DNA from: Haloarchaeobius salinus
GTDB lineage: Archaea; Halobacteriota; Halobacteria; Halobacteriales; Natrialbaceae
Assembly (NCBI RefSeq): GCF_024464185.1
Contig: NZ_JANHAU010000002.1
Location: 62,001 to 126,000, forward strand
DNA length: 64,000 bases
Direction: 5' to 3'
Each line of letters opens with the position of its first letter. Positions within the stretch are counted from its first letter, which is position 1. The position numbers and the translations under genes are program-made. The notes below the pieces were generated by a model that had not been told where the DNA came from, searched no databases, and was given only the letters and a program-made list of their open reading frames with translations. Below, piece after piece: positions 59,253-64,000 of the stretch.

Positions 59253-60206
59253 TCAGTCGTCGGTCGCGGCGGCCTCCTCGACCGGCACCGCCGCCGAGTC
59301 GGTGCCCGCCGGGAGTTCGTCGACGAGCACGACCGACTCGCCCTCGACTGCGGCCTCGCCGTCCTCGTCGTACACCGCCACGTCCAGCCGGTACTTCGCG
59401 CCCGCCATGTCCTCGGTCACCCGGCCGACCGCCGTCGCCACGTCGCCGACGCCGATGGGGCCCATGAACCGGAGGTCCTGCGAGAGGTAGATGACCAGCC
59501 CCGGCAGTCGCGCCAGCGCCGCCGAGACGACTCCGGTCGTGAGTACCCCGTGGACGATGCGCTCGCCGAAGCGCGTCTGCGCCGCGAACTCGCCGTCGAG
59601 ATGGAGCCGGTTCGTGTCGCCGCTGGCCGCCGCGAACGACTGCACGTCCTCGTCCGTCAGCCGCTTGCGGAACCGCACCACGTCGCCGACGTCCAGCCCG
59701 TCCGCGGTGCCCTCGCCCGCGAACTCCCAGTCCGGGTGGTCGTACGCCATCTCCGGGCTGTCGGCGGGCAGATGCGGGTGTGGGTCGAACTCGAACGCCG
59801 CGTCCACCCGCCGTCGCCGCTCGGTCAGGTGCGGCAGGTAGTCCGCGAGATCGCTCACCGCGACGATCCCGACCAGCTCGCCGTCGTCGACGACCGGGAA
59901 CCGCTCCACGTCGTGCTGCTCGAACAGCGCCGCCGCCCGTTCGAGCGTCGCATCGGGGTGGATGGTGATCAGGTCGGCAGCCATGACGGTGCCCACCGTC
60001 ACCTCGTCCGGGTCCAGCGCGTCCGCGAGCACGTCGACCAGATCCGTCTCCGTGACGATCCCGACGGGTTCGTCGGCTTCGATAACGACGAGCGAGCCCA
60101 CGTCCGCGGCCGACAGCTCGCGGGCGGCCGCCCGGACCGTCGTCTCGGGTCTCGTCGTCAAGACCTCGCGGGTCATGCAGTCCGCGACCGAGAGTGGAAC
60201 GAGCAT
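59253..60206 (-). CDS. CBS-domain pair fused to a MaoC-like hydratase
   Basis: This is a 317-residue protein. Two CBS domains (about 1-125: SVADCMTREVLTTRPETTV, GIVTETDLVDVL, then MAADLITIHPDATLERAA and GIVAVSDLADYL) are followed, after a linker, by a MaoC hot-dog domain (about 175-300). Its active-site motif, FAAASGDTNRLHLDGEFA, keeps the Asp and His for hydration. CBS pairs bind AMP, ATP or S-adenosyl compounds, so the acyl-CoA hydratase could be gated by energy status. The start at 60206 is chosen because the frame before it is noise. Confidence 0.88.
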   Translation of the reverse strand: MLVPLSVADCMTREVLTTRPETTVRAAARELSAADVGSLVVIEADEPVGIVTETDLVDVLADALDPDEVTVGTVMAADLITIHPDATLERAAALFEQHDVERFPVVDDGELVGIVAVSDLADYLPHLTERRRRVDAAFEFDPHPHLPADSPEMAYDHPDWEFAGEGTADGLDVGDVVRFRKRLTDEDVQSFAAASGDTNRLHLDGEFAAQTRFGERIVHGVLTTGVVSAALARLPGLVIYLSQDLRFMGPIGVGDVATAVGRVTEDMAGAKYRLDVAVYDEDGEAAVEGESVVLVDELPAGTDSAAVPVEEAAATDD

Positions 60207-60290
60207 GGTTGGACGTATCGTGGCGTCGTTGTATGTACCCACCGCCGCGGAATGAGGAAGTTCATAGGTTCCGAATCGAAACAGCCACCC

Positions 60291-61802
60291 ATGGCAACGG
60301 AAGCCGCCCAGCACTCCGATACCTACGAGGAGTTCATCACGCTCGTCCAGCGGATCTCGAACGTCGGTGGCGCACAGTCGGTGCTCAACTGGGACCAGGA
60401 GGTCATGATGCCCGAGGAGGGCACACCGGCCCGGTCGAAGCAGCTCTCGGCGCTCTCGGCGGTGAGCCACGAGCTGCTCACCGGCGCGGAGATGGCGGGC
60501 TACCTCGACGAACTGGCGGAGGCAGATCTCGACGCCGAACAGCAGGCCGTCGTCCGCGAAGTGCGCCGGAAGTACGAGCGCGCCGCCCGCGTGCCGACGG
60601 ACCTCGTCGAGACGATCTCCCAGACCGCCGCCGAGGCCCACCCGCTCTGGAAGGAGGCCAAGGAGGAGGACGACTTCTCCATCTTCGCGCCGAAGCTGGA
60701 GGAGCTGGTCGAGCTGAAACGGGAGTACGCCGCACACATCGACCCCGACCGCGACCCGTACGCGGTGCTGTTCGAGGACTACGAGCCGTACCTCGGCCTC
60801 GACACCGCCGAGGAGACGCTGACCGAGCTCCGCGACGAGCTCGTCCCGCTCGTCGAGGACATCCGCGCGTCCGACGCCGACCTCGCGACGCCGTTCGAGG
60901 GCGAGTTCGACGCCGACACGCAGGAAGAGCTGGCCCGCGACGTACTCGACACGCTCGGCTACGACTGGGACCGCGGCCGCCTCGACGTCGCGCCGCACCC
61001 GTTCTCGACGGGCAACCAGTTCGACGCCCGCGTGACGACCCGGTTCGACGAGTCGGACCCGCTCGGCGCGCTCACCTCGACCATCCACGAGTTCGGCCAC
61101 GCGACGTACACCCTCGGCCTGCCCGACGAACACTACGGCACGCCGCTGGGCGAGTCCCGCGACCTGACCGTCCACGAGAGCCAGAGCCGCCTCTGGGAGA
61201 ACCACGTCGGCCGCTCCGAGCCGTTCTGGGACCGGTTCCTCCCCGCCATGCAGGAGCGCTTCCCGGGGGTCGACGACGCCACGCCGCGTGACGTGTACGA
61301 GGCCGCCAACACCGTCAAGGAGGACAACCTCGTCCGCGTCGAGGCCGACGAGCTGACCTACCACATGCACATCGTCGTCCGCTTCGAGATCGAGCGCGAG
61401 CTCATCTCGGGCGAACTCGACGTCGAGGACGTCCCCGAGGTCTGGAACGACAAGTACGAGCAGTACCTCGGCATCCGGCCCGACACCGACGCCGAGGGCT
61501 GCCTGCAGGACATCCACTGGAGCCACGGCTCCTTCGGCTACTTCCCGACGTACTCCCTCGGCTCGGTGCTCGCCGCACAGCTCTACGAGGCCGCCGAGGA
61601 CGACCTCGGCAATCTGGACGAGCGCACCCGCGACGGCGAGTTCGAGGACCTCCACGGGTGGCTCACCGAACAGGTCCACCAGCACGGCTGCCTGTACACC
61701 ACTGACGACCTCGTCCGCGAGGCGACGGGTGAGGGATTCACCGCCGACTACTTCCTCGACTACGTCACGGAGAAGTACGGCGCGCTCTACGACCTGAACT
61801 GA
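60291..61802 (+). CDS. M32-family carboxypeptidase
   Basis: This 503-residue zinc metallocarboxypeptidase has HEFGH near residue 266, with a third ligand Glu in DLTVHESQSRLWENHVGRS. Helical throughout, length and order match thermostable carboxypeptidase 1 (M32), which trims amino acids from peptide C-termini. The ATG at 60291 follows CGAATCGAAACA, a string similar to those near both MATE genes but reversed. It is divergent from the CBS-MaoC gene. Confidence 0.94.
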   Translation: MATEAAQHSDTYEEFITLVQRISNVGGAQSVLNWDQEVMMPEEGTPARSKQLSALSAVSHELLTGAEMAGYLDELAEADLDAEQQAVVREVRRKYERAARVPTDLVETISQTAAEAHPLWKEAKEEDDFSIFAPKLEELVELKREYAAHIDPDRDPYAVLFEDYEPYLGLDTAEETLTELRDELVPLVEDIRASDADLATPFEGEFDADTQEELARDVLDTLGYDWDRGRLDVAPHPFSTGNQFDARVTTRFDESDPLGALTSTIHEFGHATYTLGLPDEHYGTPLGESRDLTVHESQSRLWENHVGRSEPFWDRFLPAMQERFPGVDDATPRDVYEAANTVKEDNLVRVEADELTYHMHIVVRFEIERELISGELDVEDVPEVWNDKYEQYLGIRPDTDAEGCLQDIHWSHGSFGYFPTYSLGSVLAAQLYEAAEDDLGNLDERTRDGEFEDLHGWLTEQVHQHGCLYTTDDLVREATGEGFTADYFLDYVTEKYGALYDLN

Positions 61803-61847
61803 CACCGAACCGAAGCGCTAACGTCCCCTGCCTCCCACCCCGCGAGC

Positions 61848-63170
61848 GTGCAACGACTCCGTTCCGCGGCCGCCGAGCTCAGGACGCCCGGCGGACGCGC
61901 TCGTCTGTTCGCCGTGCTGTCGCTCGTCTTTCTCGCGGTCGCCGTCGCCGGCTACGTGACGACGCCGACACAGCCAGTGCTGACCGTCGACGAGGAGCCG
62001 CCCGAGAACAACACGCTCGTCGCCGTCCAGGGCTACCAGGACGGCGGGAAGGCCCTGGAGGTCACGCCCGACGGCGAGGTGGCGTGGGAGTACACCGAGC
62101 CCGACGACGTGTTCGACCTCGAGCTGGTGAACGAGTCGACGGTGCAGGTGTCGACGGCGTCCACGGTCCCCGACTCGGAATGTCCCGAGCCGTACGCCAG
62201 TGACGGCTACGACGGCTGCGTGCGGAACGCGCTCCAGCACGTCGACCGCGGCACGAACGACGTGGTCTGGGAGTACGCCTGGTACGACGTGGAGAAGCAC
62301 GAGCACGAGCTGCACGACGCCGACCGGTACGTCGTCGATGGCGAGGCGCGCTACGTGATGGCCGACATGGGCAACGACCGCGTGTTCGCCGTCGACCACG
62401 ACGGGAACGTGCTCTGGGAGTGGTACGCCACGGACGACTACGAGATGCCCGACGGGATGGGCCCGGAGGGCGACTGGACGCACGTGAACGACGTGGACCG
62501 GGTCGAGCCGGGCGTGTTCCAGATCAGCCTGCGGAACTTCGACACGGTCGCCAACCTGCACGTCGACGACAACGGCTCCGTCTCTGTCGAGCCCGTGGTC
62601 GGCCCGAACGACTTCCACGCCGACGACGAGGGGCCGCTGTACGAGCAGCACAACCCCGACCGGCTCGCGGACGGCTCGCTCATCGTCGCCGACAGCGAGC
62701 ACGACCGCATCGTCGAGTTCGGCCCCGACGGCGAGATCGTCTGGGAGGTCGGCGGCAGCGCCAAGTTCGACTGGCCGCGCGACGGCGACCGGCTCCCGGA
62801 CGGCGACACGCTCGTCACCGACTCCTACAACGACCGCGTCGTGGAGGTGACCCCCGACGGTGAGGTCGTCTGGGCGGTGCACGTCGGCAACCTGGTCTAC
62901 GAGGCCGACCGCGTCACCACGCCGGCGACCGCGAGCGACGGGAGCAACCCGCGGCCGTCGGCCACCCAGGGCGACTTCGAGTCCTCGATGAACGACGCGA
63001 ACGTCGTCTCGGAGTACCTCGCGTTCGGCATCGCCGTCTCGAAGTACGTCCTGCCCTACGCCGTCGCCGAACAGCTGTACTGGCTGCTCGGCGCTGTCTT
63101 CTCGCTGCTGCTCGCGGGCGTCGAGCGCTACCGGGCGTCGTCGCGCTCGCTGTCGCTGCCGTCGCGCTGA
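61848..63170 (+). CDS. Arylsulfotransferase-like beta-propeller membrane protein
   Basis: This is a 440-residue protein with an N-terminal membrane helix (about 18-40), a beta-propeller of repeated strands (VAWEYTEPDD, NVLWEWYAT, EIVWEVGGS, EVVWAVHVG) and one or two C-terminal helices. Two His positions match those of the ASST (aryl-sulfate sulfotransferase) fold: WTHVNDVDR and YEQHNPDRLADG. The blades lie outside the cell. It starts with GTG. The reaction in halophiles is not known. It may move a sulfate group, or the propeller may simply bind ligand. Confidence 0.82.
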   Translation: MQRLRSAAAELRTPGGRARLFAVLSLVFLAVAVAGYVTTPTQPVLTVDEEPPENNTLVAVQGYQDGGKALEVTPDGEVAWEYTEPDDVFDLELVNESTVQVSTASTVPDSECPEPYASDGYDGCVRNALQHVDRGTNDVVWEYAWYDVEKHEHELHDADRYVVDGEARYVMADMGNDRVFAVDHDGNVLWEWYATDDYEMPDGMGPEGDWTHVNDVDRVEPGVFQISLRNFDTVANLHVDDNGSVSVEPVVGPNDFHADDEGPLYEQHNPDRLADGSLIVADSEHDRIVEFGPDGEIVWEVGGSAKFDWPRDGDRLPDGDTLVTDSYNDRVVEVTPDGEVVWAVHVGNLVYEADRVTTPATASDGSNPRPSATQGDFESSMNDANVVSEYLAFGIAVSKYVLPYAVAEQLYWLLGAVFSLLLAGVERYRASSRSLSLPSR

Positions 63171-63856
63171 CCGTCCCCGTCGCGCTCCCGACGGACGAGC
63201 AGCGCCTCGAGGTCGTCCAGCAGGTCCGGCAGCACCAGCCGTGCGTCGGGGTCGAACGCGAACAGCGTCCCGTCCGCCGGGTCACCACCGGGGGCGACGT
63301 AGACGAGCGTCTCGTCGTCGGTCGCGACGACCACGCTCGCCGGCTCCGTGCCGTCCACGTCGAGCGCACGGCCGAGCCGCCGACACCGGGCTCGTGCGTC
63401 GCCCGCCGACGGCTCGTCCGACCCGTCCCGCTCGTAGACCACGGTCACCGCGTCGTCCACGCGGTGGGCGACGGTCCGGAGGCCGAACTCGCTCCGGGTG
63501 CGGACGAGCCGGACGAGCAGGTCGTCCGTGTACGGGGCGACGCCCGCGATAGCGGCAAGCTCCTCGGTGCGGGTACCGCCCTGGCGGTGGAGGCGCTGCA
63601 TGTACGCCAGCGCGAGGTCCTTGGCCTCCGCGAGGGTCTCCGTGCGGCCCAGCGTCAGCGGCGTCCAGTAGTCGTCGCCGAACAGCCGGTGGACGCGGAC
63701 GAGGTAGCCACTCGCGGTCATCTCGCTGGCGCGGCCGCTGTGGGAGTCGTACCGCGGGAGGATGCTCAGTGCCAGCTCGCGTGGCTCGTGGAAGTACTCG
63801 GCACCGTTCCGCCCCTCGTACTCGCGGACCCAGCCCGGCGGCAGGTCCGCGTCCAT
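63128..63856 (-). CDS. Soluble protein of unknown function, behind archaemetzincin gene
   Basis: This is a 242-residue soluble, mixed alpha/beta protein with WW-like aromatic strings near the front (GWVREYEGRNGAEYFHEPRE) and no metal motif. It starts directly after the archaemetzincin stop (ATG at 63856, stop ends at 63857), so both are one transcript. Its final 43 bases overlap the convergent propeller gene. Tail residues are highly charged. I do not recognise a family, and the operon link is the only clue. Confidence 0.72.
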   Translation of the reverse strand: MDADLPPGWVREYEGRNGAEYFHEPRELALSILPRYDSHSGRASEMTASGYLVRVHRLFGDDYWTPLTLGRTETLAEAKDLALAYMQRLHRQGGTRTEELAAIAGVAPYTDDLLVRLVRTRSEFGLRTVAHRVDDAVTVVYERDGSDEPSAGDARARCRRLGRALDVDGTEPASVVVATDDETLVYVAPGGDPADGTLFAFDPDARLVLPDLLDDLEALLVRRERDGDGQRDGSDSERDDAR

Positions 63857-64000
63857 CTACAGGACCTTCCGCTGGCAGGTCCCACAGAGGTTCTCCTCCT
63901 TCACGTCGACCTCGCGGACCGTCGGGGAGAAGTTCATCACACAGCGCTTGTTGTCGCAGTGTTCGAGGCCCATCGTGTGGCCGATCTCGTGGACGATCTC
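63857..64000 (-). CDS. amzA: Archaemetzincin (AmzA) metallopeptidase, 5' end outside window
   Basis: Only the last 47 residues are inside the window. They contain the whole family signature: HEIGHTMGLEHC, then CVMNF and the final CGTC. That is the zinc-binding HExxHxxGxxH plus Met-turn and Cys4 site unique to archaemetzincins. The enzyme cleaves peptides with an extra structural zinc site. The gene continues to the right of position 64000 on the minus strand. Confidence 0.93.
   Translation of the reverse strand, partial: EIVHEIGHTMGLEHCDNKRCVMNFSPTVREVDVKEENLCGTCQRKVL

Noticed and set aside
1-64000. CRISPR array, defence island or prophage
   Set aside because: No regularly spaced repeats, cas genes, integrase or phage genes were seen. 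The content is mainly core chromosomal.

Overview
This 64 kb window is a stretch of haloarchaeal chromosome (class Halobacteria). The DNA is very GC-rich, the predicted proteins are loaded with Asp and Glu, and the gene content is typically archaeal: aIF1/SUI1, L15e, Sec61-beta, ABCE1/RLI, 20S proteasome alpha and beta, the F420 enzymes CofE and NpdG, ThiDN, bat-type HTH regulators, a Tat-exported amidase and a HemAT-like transducer. Genes are dense, and many same-strand neighbours overlap by 4 bases (ATGA or GTGA). Several genes have a TATA-like box only about 25-35 bases before the start codon, suggesting leaderless mRNAs. I see no rRNA, CRISPR array, insertion sequence or prophage. I cannot name the genus.

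Layout. 1-10 kb: an envelope and export block, with a cell-surface repeat protein cut by the window edge, an MMPL/RND exporter, two MATE exporters, and between them a tandemly duplicated tRNA-Arg(CCG) locus with one intact and one broken copy. 10-18 kb: a bat-type regulator, a CHY zinc finger protein, a lipoprotein, a dUTPase/dCTP deaminase-like enzyme, aconitase, an HPP membrane protein, RimI, a haloarchaea-specific gene pair, a Nudix hydrolase and a rhodanese. 18-23 kb: aIF1 and the tightly overlapping MoxR-DUF58-transglutaminase operon. 23-31 kb: F420 genes (CofE and a mer-like LLM oxidoreductase), a Nudix-eIF2B fusion, a second Nudix protein, EngB, a TIGR00341 membrane protein and a NOG1-like GTPase.

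31-45 kb: a Tat-exported peptidoglycan amidase with two SH3-like repeats, hisE-DUF151-pdxT-Sec61-beta, thioredoxin, NpdG, small membrane proteins, divergent HTH and EMC6-like genes, RLI, OsmC, a FilR1-like regulator, L15e, a DMT transporter, and psmA-psmB in one operon. 45-50 kb: an ArsR regulator with a perfect palindrome over its start region, a low-molecular-weight phosphatase/arsenate reductase-type enzyme, a HypE/AIR synthase-like protein, a PAS histidine kinase and MscS.

49-54 kb is a thiamine neighbourhood: a ThiR-type regulator (HTH plus ThiN) and the bifunctional enzyme ThiDN flank a divergent NRAMP-like transporter that overlaps an unknown P-loop protein. 54-64 kb: a PIN-ATPase-KH protein, a HemAT-like globin transducer, an M20 peptidase, a CBS-MaoC fusion, an M32 carboxypeptidase, an arylsulfotransferase-like beta-propeller membrane protein, an unknown protein, and the 3' end of an archaemetzincin gene.

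Most of the window is housekeeping. The items most worth a second look are the secreted peptidoglycan amidase (archaea lack murein), the duplicated and disrupted tRNA with three copies of its 3' end, the unusual NRAMP-like transporter and its P-loop partner inside the thiamine neighbourhood, the Nudix-eIF2B and CBS-MaoC fusions, and a HemAT homologue whose chemotaxis signalling tip is strongly diverged. No search or computation was run. Family names come from reading motifs, and positions inside proteins are approximate.
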